From Achromobacter spanius (GTDB lineage Bacteria; Pseudomonadota; Gammaproteobacteria; Burkholderiales; Burkholderiaceae_B), in contig NZ_CP034689.1 of NCBI RefSeq assembly GCF_003994415.1, forward strand, positions 4,402,001-4,466,000: 64,000 bases of DNA. The letters run 5' to 3'. This document shows positions 25,824 through 34,587 of the stretch, piece after piece. Position 1 is the first letter of the stretch. The number at the start of each line of letters is the position of its first letter. The notes beneath the pieces were generated by a model. The model saw only the letters and a list, made by a program, of their open reading frames with translations. It made no database searches and was not told the DNA's origin. The position numbers and the translations under genes were made by a program.

Positions 25824-27491
25824 TCACAGGTGCGCCGCCACGCCCGGCACCCACGCATGCCGCGGACGCGGCGCCTGCGCATGGCCACGGTAGCGGTCGA
25901 TCCAGTACGAGGTGGACGCATCGTGCCCCCAGTCGACCACGCCGGCCGACACCGGCACCGCCAATTCGCGCTCGATGCCCGTGGCCAGACGCTTGCCCAG
26001 TTCCACTCCCCATTGATCGAAGGGGTTGATGCCCCACACCACGCTCTGCACGAACACCTTGTGCTCATACAGCGCCAGCAGCGCGCCCAGGCCGCGAGGA
26101 TCCAGTTGGCGCAGCACGATCAGGGTGGACGGCCGCCCGCCCGGATGCACCATATGCTGGGCCAGGCTCAGCGCGCGTTCCTGATCGTCGATGTGCGCCA
26201 CGTCCCGCAGCGCTTCTTCCAGGCATTTGCCGCGCAGCAGCGCCTGGCGCTGCGCCAGGCAGTTGGCCAGCAGCAGGCGGTGCGCGTCCGGACTGTCGGC
26301 GTGGCCTTGCAGGCTGGCAATGAAGTCGACCGGCGCCCCGTCCTCGCTTTGGTGCAGCCATTGGAAGAACGTGTGCTGGCCATCGGTGCCCGGCATGCCC
26401 CAGATGATGGGTGCGGTGGGCACACCGACCGCCGTGCCGTCGCCCGCCACGCGCTTGCCCAGCGACTCCATTTCCAACTGCTGAAGATAGGTCACCAGGT
26501 GCAGCAGACGCGCGCTATAGGCGGCAATGTTCAAGGAGTTATGGCCCAGCACGCTGCAATTGACCAGGCCGGCCAAGGCCAGTTGGATCGGTGCGTTCGC
26601 GGCGAACGGCGCCTGCTGGAAATGCTGGTCCATGGCTTCGGCGCCCGCCCGCATGCCGATCAGCACCTCGGCGCCCACGGTCAGCGCGATGGACAGGCCG
26701 GCCACCGACCAGACGGAATAGCGTCCGCCCACCCAGTCGCACATCTTGAAGGTGTGGCTGGCCGGCACGCCCAGGGCGCGCGCGGCCGACACGTTGGCGG
26801 TGACCGCCGCCAGGTGCTCGGACACATCGGCCACCCCGCCCTGTTTGAGCCAGGCCATGGCCGCGCGCGCGTTGTGCAGGGTTTCGGAGGTGGTGAAGGA
26901 CTTGGACGAAATCACCACCAGGCAGCGGCGCGGGTCCAGTCCGGCCACCGCGTCATGGAAGGCGTGGCCATCGATGTTGGACACGAAGCGGATCTGGCGG
27001 CGCTGCGAGGGGCCGCCGAACGCCTGGACCGCCAGGCGCGGGCCCCAGTCGCTGCCGCCGATACCGATGTGCAATACCGTTGAAAAATCCGCCGTCTGGT
27101 CCAGCTTGCGCACGAAGTCGGTCATGCGCGAATACTCGCAGACCGAATCGGCATCCAGGCCGTCCGGCTGCTCGCGGGTACGCCCCGCCCGCAACGCGGT
27201 ATGCCAGGCGGGCCGGCCTTCCGTCCAGTTGACGGGCTCGCCCGCGAACAGCGCGTGGCGGGCGTCCGCCAGCCCGCGCGCCTGCAGCAGATTCAAGGCC
27301 GCCGCTTCCAGCGCGGGTGACTGGCGCTGCATGGTCAGGTCCACGCACAAGCCTGCGGCCTCAATTACTTTGAGCGTATTGGCGTCAAGTTCGGCGGCCT
27401 CGGCGGCCTGCGCGAACGCCTGCCATTCAGGGCTCTGCGCCAGGCCGGAATTCGCCCTTAACGCCTCAATCGCATAGTTGGCCTTTCCCAT
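25824..27491 (-). CDS. pgi: Glucose-6-phosphate isomerase
   Basis: The 555-residue enzyme interconverts glucose-6-phosphate and fructose-6-phosphate. Conserved blocks include LHIGIGGSDWGPRLAVQAF, VISSKSFTTSETL (phosphate-binding), GGRYSVWSVAGLSIAL, the GTDGQHTFFQWLHQ region with the catalytic His, and KVFVQSVVWGINPFDQWGVELGK with the catalytic Lys at the C-terminus. AAGGAG precedes the ATG at 27491. Its position between manB and galE links central sugar phosphates to both nucleotide-sugar branches of the locus. Confidence 0.95.
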   Translation of the reverse strand: MGKANYAIEALRANSGLAQSPEWQAFAQAAEAAELDANTLKVIEAAGLCVDLTMQRQSPALEAAALNLLQARGLADARHALFAGEPVNWTEGRPAWHTALRAGRTREQPDGLDADSVCEYSRMTDFVRKLDQTADFSTVLHIGIGGSDWGPRLAVQAFGGPSQRRQIRFVSNIDGHAFHDAVAGLDPRRCLVVISSKSFTTSETLHNARAAMAWLKQGGVADVSEHLAAVTANVSAARALGVPASHTFKMCDWVGGRYSVWSVAGLSIALTVGAEVLIGMRAGAEAMDQHFQQAPFAANAPIQLALAGLVNCSVLGHNSLNIAAYSARLLHLVTYLQQLEMESLGKRVAGDGTAVGVPTAPIIWGMPGTDGQHTFFQWLHQSEDGAPVDFIASLQGHADSPDAHRLLLANCLAQRQALLRGKCLEEALRDVAHIDDQERALSLAQHMVHPGGRPSTLIVLRQLDPRGLGALLALYEHKVFVQSVVWGINPFDQWGVELGKRLATGIERELAVPVSAGVVDWGHDASTSYWIDRYRGHAQAPRPRHAWVPGVAAHL

Positions 27492-27504
27492 CGCGTGATG
27501 CTCC

Positions 27505-28908
27505 TTAGAACGGTAAACGAACATGAGGTGCAATGCGCCGGAACGCGTTGCGGAAATCCTCCTCGATACGGGCCAATGCGGCCACGGTGTCTCCTTCAAA
27601 ACGCATCACCACCGTCGGCGTGGTGTTTGATGGACGCGCCAGGCCGAAGCCATCCACGTAGTCCACCCGCACGCCATCCAGTTCGTTGATGGACACCGCG
27701 CCGGGAAACTCCCCTTGTTGGCGCAGCATTTCCACCAGCTCGAACTGTTCGCCTTCGGCGGTGTCCAGCTTGATTTCGGGGGTAGCGCAAGACTGCGGCA
27801 GGCTTTCCAACAGGCCCGACGGGTCCGGCGCCGCCGACAGGATCTCCAGCAGCCGGGCAGCGGCGTAGATGCCATCGTCAAAGCCGTACCAGCGCTCTTT
27901 GAAAAACATGTGGCCGCTCATCTCTCCAGCAAGTAGCGCTCCCGACTCGCGCATCTTGGCCTTGATCAGGGAATGCCCGGTCTTGCACATGGTGGGTTTG
28001 CCGCCGGCTTCGAAGATGGCGCGAGCCACGTGGCGGCTGCATTTCACGTCGTAGAGCACTTCGGCGCCGGGGTTGCGAGACAGCACGTCGCGGGCGAACA
28101 AAATCAGTTGCCGGTCGGGCCAGATGATCTGTCCCGATTTCGTCACCACGCCCAGGCGATCACCATCGCCGTCGAACGCCAGGCCGACCTCGCAGTCCGA
28201 ATAGCGCAGGCAATAGATCAGGTCCTGCAGGTTCTGGGGGTCGGCCGGATCGGGGTGGTGGCCGGGGAAAGACCCGTCCACCTCGCAGAACAGTTCCGTC
28301 ACGTCGCAGCCCAGCGCGCGGAACAAGGCCGGCGCCACCGCGCCCGCCACGCCGTTGCCGCAGTCGATGGCGATCTTCATGGGGCGCGCCATGCGGATGT
28401 CGCCCACCAGGCGCGCGGCGTAGCAGGGCTGGATCTGCATCTGCGTGCGTCCGCCCGACACGCTGGCCGACTCGATCGGCAAACGCATCGCGTCGCGCAA
28501 GGCGGTAATGCCCTCGCCGTACAGCGACGCGCCATCCAGCACGATCTTGAAGCCGTTGTGCGACGGCGGGTTGTGGCTGCCCGTGACCGCGATGCCCGCA
28601 CCCGTGTCCATCAGCCGCGTGGCGAAATACACCATCGGCGTGGTCGCCATGCCGATGTCGATCACATGCATGCCCGCCGAACGCAGCCCGGCCTGCAACG
28701 CCGCCGCCAGTTCCACGCTGCTCAGGCGGCCGTCGCGCCCCACCACCATCGAACGCGCCCCCTGCGCATGCGCCTGGGTGCCCGCTGCCATGCCCAGGCT
28801 GTGGGCAAAGCGCGCGTCGATCTCGTCCGGTACCGTTCCTCTTATGTCGTAAGCCTTGAAAACCGCATCCAGAATTTGCGGGGTGTCCCAGCCAAAAGTT
28901 CCGTGCAT
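27505..28908 (-). CDS. manB: Phosphomannomutase/phosphoglucomutase (AlgC/ManB type)
   Basis: The 467-residue alpha-D-phosphohexomutase converts mannose-6-P to mannose-1-P and glucose-6-P to glucose-1-P. All four active-site loops are visible: TGSHNPPSHNGFK with the phosphoserine, the metal loop DGDGDRLG, the sugar-specificity loop GEMSGHMFF, and a phosphate-binding loop toward the C-terminus (VRPS-like, here LARPSNTTPTVV). It lies 21 bp after wzc and 13 bp before pgi. Together with ManC it feeds GDP-mannose synthesis. Confidence 0.92.
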   Translation of the reverse strand: MHGTFGWDTPQILDAVFKAYDIRGTVPDEIDARFAHSLGMAAGTQAHAQGARSMVVGRDGRLSSVELAAALQAGLRSAGMHVIDIGMATTPMVYFATRLMDTGAGIAVTGSHNPPSHNGFKIVLDGASLYGEGITALRDAMRLPIESASVSGGRTQMQIQPCYAARLVGDIRMARPMKIAIDCGNGVAGAVAPALFRALGCDVTELFCEVDGSFPGHHPDPADPQNLQDLIYCLRYSDCEVGLAFDGDGDRLGVVTKSGQIIWPDRQLILFARDVLSRNPGAEVLYDVKCSRHVARAIFEAGGKPTMCKTGHSLIKAKMRESGALLAGEMSGHMFFKERWYGFDDGIYAAARLLEILSAAPDPSGLLESLPQSCATPEIKLDTAEGEQFELVEMLRQQGEFPGAVSINELDGVRVDYVDGFGLARPSNTTPTVVMRFEGDTVAALARIEEDFRNAFRRIAPHVRLPF

Positions 28909-28929
28909 GCCAGTTTCTCCGGGTGGCGT

Positions 28930-31191
28930 TTACTTGGGACCGTTCTGTTTGAAATCGCCGTAATACGCCGCACGGGAGTATCGATAATTCCCATACTTGG
29001 ACCGGAAGCCGAAGCGTTCCGGCATGAGCTTGAGGCCGTTGAACAGCACGCCATCAACAGGCGCGCCGGCCTGGATCAGCCTCTTGGCCGTTTCGCGGAT
29101 TTCGCCGACCGTGTTCATGCCCGAACGCACCACCACCATGACGGCGGCGGCATGCGTGCCCACCACCGCCGCGTCGGGCGAGGACAGCACGGGCGCGGTG
29201 TCCAGGATCACCATGTCGTACTGCGAGGACAGTTCGCGCAGGGTCGCGCCGAACACCGGCGAGGCCAGCAGTTCGGACGGGTCGAAGGTGACCGCGCCGG
29301 TGGCGATGAAGTCCACGCCTTCGGACACACTGTGCTTTCTGACGCGCGTCAGCGGAATCGTGCCCGACAGCACTTCGAACAGGCCGTCTTCCTTGGGCAC
29401 GCCGAAATAGCGGTTCAACTGACCCTTGCGGAAATCGGCGTCGATCAGCAGCACGCGCTTGCCCACGCCGCCCTGAATGAAAGCGAAGTTGGCCGACAGG
29501 AACGACTTGCCCACGCCCGCCACCGGGCCGGTGAACATCACCATGTTGTTGGCCGACTGGCGCAGCGACGCTTGCAGCACGTTGCGAAACGATCGCAGGC
29601 TTTCGATGGGTGGCGAACTGCCCTGGCTTTGCGCCAGCAGCGCGGGCACCGTGGCGTTCTTGCGCCGACTGCGGCGCCACAGCTTGTCCTGTATGTCGCT
29701 GTACGGAATAGCCGCCAGCACCGGCAGGCCCGTGTAGCGTTCCACATCGTCCGGTTCCGACAGGCCGCCGAACAACGCGTTGCGCACAAAGGCGCACAGC
29801 ATGCCGAAGATCAGGCCGATGACCGTGGCCACGCCGATGATGATCGCGGCCTTGGGGCGCACGGGGCGGTCGGGCTGCACCGCGGCATCCAGGATGCGCA
29901 CGTTGCCCACCTTGCCGGCGCGGATCAGGCGCAGTTGCTGCGCGTTGTTCAACAGGCCCGTGTACAGCTCGGTGTTGACCCGCACATCGCGCACCAGGCG
30001 CACCACGTCCTGCTCCAGGTCCGGCAACTGCTTGATGTTGTTGCCGATGCGGTTGACGTCGCTGGACAGCGATGCGATCTGGCGATCGATGGACACGATG
30101 CTGGGATGGTTGGGCGCAAAGCGTGTGATCAGTTCCTGGCGCTTGGCGCGCAGGTCCATCACGCGGGTTTGCGCTTCCACCGATTGACCCAGGATCAGCT
30201 TGGCCTCTTCGCTCAGGTCGATGGTGCCGCGCTTGTTGCGCAAGGCGTTGTACTTGCTCTCGGCCGCGTCCAGCTCGCCCTTGAGCAGCGGCAGTTGCTG
30301 TTCAAGAAAGCTCAACGACTTCTCGGCCTGCGCCGCCTTGCGGTTCACGTTCTGCTGCACGTATTCCTGGCCGATCTGGTTCAGCACGGCGGTGGTCAGC
30401 GCCGGATCATTGCCTTCCAGCGTGACGCCGATCACGCCCGACGCGCGGCCACGTTCGAAGATGCCCATGCGCGCTTGCACGTTTTCAATCGCCGCCAGGC
30501 GCGAGCTGCGCGAGATGGTGAACTGCGTGCCCGGCCGGCCCGACAACGCGTCGATATGCACGTCCATCACACCGCCGCCGGGCAAGCGGAACTGTTCGGG
30601 CTTGCCCACGGCGCCGCTGAACGTGGCGCCCGTGAACTTGTCGGTCACCGTGTAGCGGCCTTCTCCTTGCGTGGTCACGATGAATGGTTTGCCCAGCCAT
30701 TCATTCGGCACGTCCAGATGCGAGATCGCGATGGTCTCGCCGCCCCAGGCGTAGCCGCCGCGCGGCAGGCTGGCGGGATACGGCAAGGTTTCGTAGCGCT
30801 GCGCCAGCCATTCGCCCACCACGGGGAAATAACGCGGCTTGGCGTGGATGTACAGCAGGAATTTATCAACCGCCGGCCCCACCACCATGCGCGAACGCAG
30901 CACTTCCATTTCGCCCGAGGTCTCCGCCTTGGTGTCGAACATGGATGACACATCGCCCAACAGGCTGCGCGCCTGCCCATTGGGCGCCTCTTCTTCAACC
31001 TGCACGATGATGTCGGCGGAATACACCGACGGCGTCACCATCACATACGCCAGCGCGCCCAGCAAGGCGAGCAACGTGATCCCGATGATCATCCACCGGT
31101 TGCTGATGATGGCGTCCACATGCGAGGACAACGGGGTTTCCTGCTGACGAGCCGGGACGCTCGGCTCGAATGATTCGATGGGCAACGACAT
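28930..31191 (-). CDS. wzc: Polysaccharide co-polymerase/tyrosine autokinase (Wzc-like)
   Basis: The 753-residue protein combines a Wzz chain-length domain and a bacterial tyrosine kinase. Membrane helices lie near residues 33-52 (MIIGITLLALLGALAYVMV) and before the kinase (IIIGVATVIGLIFGMLCAF), enclosing a large periplasmic coiled-coil part. The kinase has Walker A GPVAGVGKS, Walker A' LLIDADFRKG and Walker B VILDTAP. The C-terminus has a tyrosine cluster (KYGNYRYSRAAYYGDF), the usual autophosphorylation sites. The ATG at 31191 has CTGGAG six bases upstream. Wzc controls chain length and export with Wza. No cognate Wzb phosphatase gene is in the locus. Confidence 0.94.
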   Translation of the reverse strand: MSLPIESFEPSVPARQQETPLSSHVDAIISNRWMIIGITLLALLGALAYVMVTPSVYSADIIVQVEEEAPNGQARSLLGDVSSMFDTKAETSGEMEVLRSRMVVGPAVDKFLLYIHAKPRYFPVVGEWLAQRYETLPYPASLPRGGYAWGGETIAISHLDVPNEWLGKPFIVTTQGEGRYTVTDKFTGATFSGAVGKPEQFRLPGGGVMDVHIDALSGRPGTQFTISRSSRLAAIENVQARMGIFERGRASGVIGVTLEGNDPALTTAVLNQIGQEYVQQNVNRKAAQAEKSLSFLEQQLPLLKGELDAAESKYNALRNKRGTIDLSEEAKLILGQSVEAQTRVMDLRAKRQELITRFAPNHPSIVSIDRQIASLSSDVNRIGNNIKQLPDLEQDVVRLVRDVRVNTELYTGLLNNAQQLRLIRAGKVGNVRILDAAVQPDRPVRPKAAIIIGVATVIGLIFGMLCAFVRNALFGGLSEPDDVERYTGLPVLAAIPYSDIQDKLWRRSRRKNATVPALLAQSQGSSPPIESLRSFRNVLQASLRQSANNMVMFTGPVAGVGKSFLSANFAFIQGGVGKRVLLIDADFRKGQLNRYFGVPKEDGLFEVLSGTIPLTRVRKHSVSEGVDFIATGAVTFDPSELLASPVFGATLRELSSQYDMVILDTAPVLSSPDAAVVGTHAAAVMVVVRSGMNTVGEIRETAKRLIQAGAPVDGVLFNGLKLMPERFGFRSKYGNYRYSRAAYYGDFKQNGPK

Positions 31192-31274
31192 GCAGCTCTC
31201 CAGACGTGGGCGCCGCGGCGGATGCGGCGCCCCCAAAAGGCGTTGTTTAGGGCCCGTTGGCCCTGAAAGGCGGA

Positions 31275-32411
31275 TTAATCGATCGACTTCACGGTCTGCA
31301 CCGTTTGCGCGCTCGGGAACAGGTTGCTGATGAAGCGGTTCCACCGCACCAGCGAGGCCGTATCCACGAACACGACATCTTTGGGGTCCAGCTCAAACTT
31401 CGCTCCCACTGCCAAAGCCTGCGGCGATTTGGCGTTCAGGTGGAACACCTCGGGCGTCGCCTGCTCGGTACTGCGCACCACAAAAATCTGCGAAGCGTCG
31501 GCCGTCAATTGATTGGGGCCTCCCGCCATGCCCAGCGCCTCGGTCAACGTCATGCGTCCATCGCGCATCACGACCGTGGTGGGCAAAAACACTTCACCCA
31601 TCACAAACACCTTGCTGTCGTCGCGCGGCGTCACACGCACGATGTCGCCCGACTTCAGCATCACCTGATTCAAGTCCTGGCCACGTTCAACCAACGCGGG
31701 CAGGTTCACACGGGTACGGCGGCCATCGCGGATGACATAGACGGCGCTGCGGTCGGCGGTGGGCAGCAAGCCACCCGCGCGGTTGACCGCTTCGAGCAGA
31801 GTCATCGGAATGTCGTTGATGGCAACCGTGCCGGGGAACTTGACCTCGCCTTCCACGTAGACACGCTTGCTTCGATAGCCCAGCACGCGTACCGTGATCT
31901 GCGGATCCTGGATGTACTTGCCGGAACTATTCACTATGAGATTGCGCGCCTGAAGTTCCGTCAACCCCGCCACTTTCAGCAGTCCCGTATAGGGAAATTG
32001 GATATATCCAGTGGATGAGACGGTATACCCCGGTATGCCCGAGGCGGTATCCCCCATGACTAGTTCGGTCACCCCAGTCCCGATGGCATAGGTTTGCGTC
32101 GGAAGGACGAGTTCGGGGTGATCCCACACCACGATGGAAAGAATGTCACCCGGCCCGATGCGGTAGGGCTCGGCGCTTCCCACCAGCTTTTCGACGCCAT
32201 CGTTGTTGATGACCGCCTCGCGGTTGCGCAGGTCGTCAACGACCAGCGAGGGGGTGATTTCCTTGACCGTCGCCACCGAATTCGGATCCAGGGGATCAAC
32301 GAGATGGTCGGCGTTAAAGGTCATACCAGGGGACAAGGCGCAAGCGCCCAGCGAGGACACGAGCGCGATAGCGGCGATGGCTCGGCTCAACGTTCCGATA
32401 AATGTCGTCAT
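31275..32411 (-). CDS. wza: Outer-membrane polysaccharide export lipoprotein (Wza-like)
   Basis: From the ATG at 32411 the 378-residue product has a lipoprotein signal peptide with lipobox LGAC, then the polysaccharide export domain (YRIGPGDILSIVVWDHPEL) and SLBB-type repeats (ITVRVLGYRSKRVYVEGEV, VRVTPRDDSKVFVMGEV). It ends with a C-terminal helix region (LVRWNRFISNLFPSAQTV), which in Wza forms the outer-membrane alpha-barrel. The ribosome binding site is weak. It is the first gene of the minus arm and is divergent from wcaJ. Confidence 0.93.
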   Translation of the reverse strand: MTTFIGTLSRAIAAIALVSSLGACALSPGMTFNADHLVDPLDPNSVATVKEITPSLVVDDLRNREAVINNDGVEKLVGSAEPYRIGPGDILSIVVWDHPELVLPTQTYAIGTGVTELVMGDTASGIPGYTVSSTGYIQFPYTGLLKVAGLTELQARNLIVNSSGKYIQDPQITVRVLGYRSKRVYVEGEVKFPGTVAINDIPMTLLEAVNRAGGLLPTADRSAVYVIRDGRRTRVNLPALVERGQDLNQVMLKSGDIVRVTPRDDSKVFVMGEVFLPTTVVMRDGRMTLTEALGMAGGPNQLTADASQIFVVRSTEQATPEVFHLNAKSPQALAVGAKFELDPKDVVFVDTASLVRWNRFISNLFPSAQTVQTVKSID

Positions 32412-32655
32412 GGCGAATCCACAGTGAATGACTTCGTTGCTTGGAATGGAGCCCGATGCGTAACGGGTTGCGACATTCCACTCTCTTTTCGAAGCCCCGC
32501 ACATTCGACGGATGCCCTAAGCCTTCTCCTACATCGTTTGGAGGTTTCGGCTAAGCCACGCACTCAATAAGATTTCGTCGGTAGCCACATGTTTTGCGGC
32601 AGTGCATCGTTTTTGCTTTCGCCGCAAGAAGACGCCCCACGAACAGGAGTGCGCG
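32412..32655. promoter_or_regulatory. Divergent promoter region between wza and wcaJ
   Basis: This 244-bp gap must hold promoters for both arms of the exopolysaccharide locus. CGGTAGC at 32579-32585 matches the core of the ops/JUMPstart element used by RfaH-type antiterminators (consensus GGCGGTAGC), in the direction of the plus arm. I see no other clear control site. Confidence 0.4.
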
Positions 32656-34065
32656 ATGGACCCGTCCCAATCGGACACATCGGCAAGATTCAGCGGAGCA
32701 AGCTATCTGTATCGCCTGCTCGACGCCGCGATCGTCATCACCTGCGGCCTGACTGCCACCGGCTTGAAATTCTCGGACGATGCAATGGCGGAGCCTCCGC
32801 AGATTCATCTGTTCCTGATCTATCTGTGCGGGTTGGGGGTGATAGCCCTGTTCCCGGCCTTTCGCCTGTACGTGTCGTGGCGCGGCCGGATGCTGACGGA
32901 TCTGGTGGTGCGCAGCCTGGTCGCGTGGGCCACCGTGTTCGCGCTGGGCATCCTTATCAGTTTTCTCATGCATCAGACCGCCGCGATATCGCGCATGTGG
33001 GCGGGTACCTGGTTCGGCATGACCGCCCTGACGCTGGCGGGCGTACGCATCGCGGTCTACGCCGCGCTGGGCGCCGCGCGCGATCGCGGCCTGAACAAGA
33101 AGCATGTGCTGCTGGTGGGCTTCGGTGCGCTGGGCCATGACCTGTGGCGCCGCGTGGAACGCTATCGGGGCGCGGGCTATGAAGTGGCCGGCATCTACGC
33201 CGAACCGCACGAAATCCTGCCGCCGCAGGTACGCCGCCTGCACGAGCTGGACAACCTGCACACCTTCGTGCGCGAACACAATGTGCGCGAAATCTGGATC
33301 GTCCTTCCGATGGAGGCCGGGCAGGAACTGCGCGAAGTGCTGTATCACCTGCGCAACGACCTGGTGGATATCCGCTGGATTCCGGATGTGATGTCGATCC
33401 AGTTGCTGGGCCATCGCATCGGCGAATTCCTGGGCCTGCCCGCCATCCAGCTCAACAGCCTGCCCGCTGCCGGCGTGCGCGGCTGGGCCAAGGAAGTGTT
33501 CGACCGCGGCTTTGCGTTCTTCGCCTTGGTCGGCCTGGCGCCCCTGATGCTGTCCATTGCGCTGGCCATCAAGCTGACCTCGCGCGGGCCGGTGTTCTTT
33601 ACGCAACCTCGCCTGGGCGTGGATGGCAAGGTGTTCCACGTCTACAAATTCCGCACCATGACCGTGCACCAGGAACACGGCACGGTCACGCAGGCCACGC
33701 GCAATGATTCCCGCATCACCCGCATCGGCGGCTTCCTGCGCCGCACCAGCCTGGATGAGCTGCCGCAGTTCCTGAATGTGCTGATGGGCGATATGTCCGT
33801 CGTCGGCCCGCGTCCGCACGCGCTGGAGCACAACGAAATGTACAAGGACCTGGTGCAGCGCTACATGATGCGCCACCGCGTCAAGCCGGGCATTACCGGC
33901 TGGGCGCAGGTCAACGGCTTTCGTGGGCAGACGGACACGCTGCGCAAGATGAGCGACCGCGTCGAGCACGACATCTACTACATCCAGCATTGGACGTTTC
34001 GGATGGATCTCTTGATCATCGCCCGCACGGCCGTGTCGGGATGGACGGGCCGCAATGTCTACTAG
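32656..34065 (+). CDS. wcaJ: Undecaprenyl-phosphate glucose phosphotransferase (WcaJ family)
   Basis: The 469-residue polyprenyl-phosphate hexose-1-phosphate transferase starts repeat-unit assembly by moving a sugar phosphate, usually glucose-1-P, to undecaprenyl phosphate. Four N-terminal helices and a CoA-binding-like domain (KHVLLVGFGALGHDL) precede the bacterial sugar transferase domain. That domain has KRGPVFF-type (SRGPVFFTQPRLGVDGK), VYKFRTM, RTSLDELPQFLNVLMGDMSVVGPRPH and KPGITGWAQVNGFRG motifs. The ATG at 32656 has CAGGAG seven bases upstream. First gene of the plus arm; it overlaps the Nudix gene by 11 bp. Confidence 0.93.
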   Translation: MDPSQSDTSARFSGASYLYRLLDAAIVITCGLTATGLKFSDDAMAEPPQIHLFLIYLCGLGVIALFPAFRLYVSWRGRMLTDLVVRSLVAWATVFALGILISFLMHQTAAISRMWAGTWFGMTALTLAGVRIAVYAALGAARDRGLNKKHVLLVGFGALGHDLWRRVERYRGAGYEVAGIYAEPHEILPPQVRRLHELDNLHTFVREHNVREIWIVLPMEAGQELREVLYHLRNDLVDIRWIPDVMSIQLLGHRIGEFLGLPAIQLNSLPAAGVRGWAKEVFDRGFAFFALVGLAPLMLSIALAIKLTSRGPVFFTQPRLGVDGKVFHVYKFRTMTVHQEHGTVTQATRNDSRITRIGGFLRRTSLDELPQFLNVLMGDMSVVGPRPHALEHNEMYKDLVQRYMMRHRVKPGITGWAQVNGFRGQTDTLRKMSDRVEHDIYYIQHWTFRMDLLIIARTAVSGWTGRNVY

Positions 34066-34582
34066 CCCCTTGGGATGGCCCGCCACCCGCACGGCGCCAA
34101 GCGGAGGCCCGGCCTTTTCGCCCGACGGCCTACTGCCACGAGCCGACTTCCGCCAGGCGGTGGAGATGCTGCCGCTGGTCTCCATCGACCTGTTGCTGCG
34201 CGACGCCAGCGGCCGCTACCTGACCGGGCGGCGCACCAACCCGCCGGCGCGCGGCGCCTGGTTCGTGCCGGGTGGCCGCATCCGCAAGAACGAGCCTTTA
34301 CGCGCCGCGCTGGACCGCATTGCCCGTGAAGAACTGGGCCTGGCCATCGCGCCTGACACCTGGACGCCACGCGGCGTGTACGAACACTTCTACGGCACCA
34401 ATTTCGCGGGTGAAGCGGGACGCTCCACCCATTACGTCGTCCTCGCCTACGAGGCCGAGCTTTCGTTGGACACCGCAAGCCTTCCGCGCGGCCAGCACCA
34501 CGGCTACCGCTGGCTGCAAGCGGAAGAGATCGCCGCCGATCCCGGCGTGCATCCGTACACCCAGGCCTACTTCAAGGAGTGA
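34055..34582 (+). CDS. gmm: GDP-mannose mannosyl hydrolase (Nudix)
   Basis: The 175-residue protein resembles Gmm (GDPMH), which cleaves GDP-mannose to GDP and mannose. The shortened Nudix box typical of this family is present as GGRIRKNEPLRAALDRIARE followed by ELGL, and the flanking VSIDLLLRDASGRYLTGRR, FYGTNF and THYVVLAYEA match the family pattern. E. coli colanic acid loci also carry gmm, next to gmd and fcl. It may balance the GDP-mannose pool. It overlaps the wcaJ end by 11 bp, which suggests coupled translation. Confidence 0.88.
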   Translation: MSTSPLGWPATRTAPSGGPAFSPDGLLPRADFRQAVEMLPLVSIDLLLRDASGRYLTGRRTNPPARGAWFVPGGRIRKNEPLRAALDRIAREELGLAIAPDTWTPRGVYEHFYGTNFAGEAGRSTHYVVLAYEAELSLDTASLPRGQHHGYRWLQAEEIAADPGVHPYTQAYFKE

Positions 34583-34587
34583 GCGCC

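Noticed and set aside
24644..26068. 474-residue open frame on the minus strand overlapping galE
   Set aside because: Out of frame with galE, Arg-rich and without motifs; galE explains the region.
27973..30948. 991-residue open frame on the plus strand
   Set aside because: It lies antisense to manB and wzc, whose products have complete motif sets. The translation is rich in His, Gln, Arg and Ala with no domain pattern, as expected for the opposite strand of GC-rich genes.
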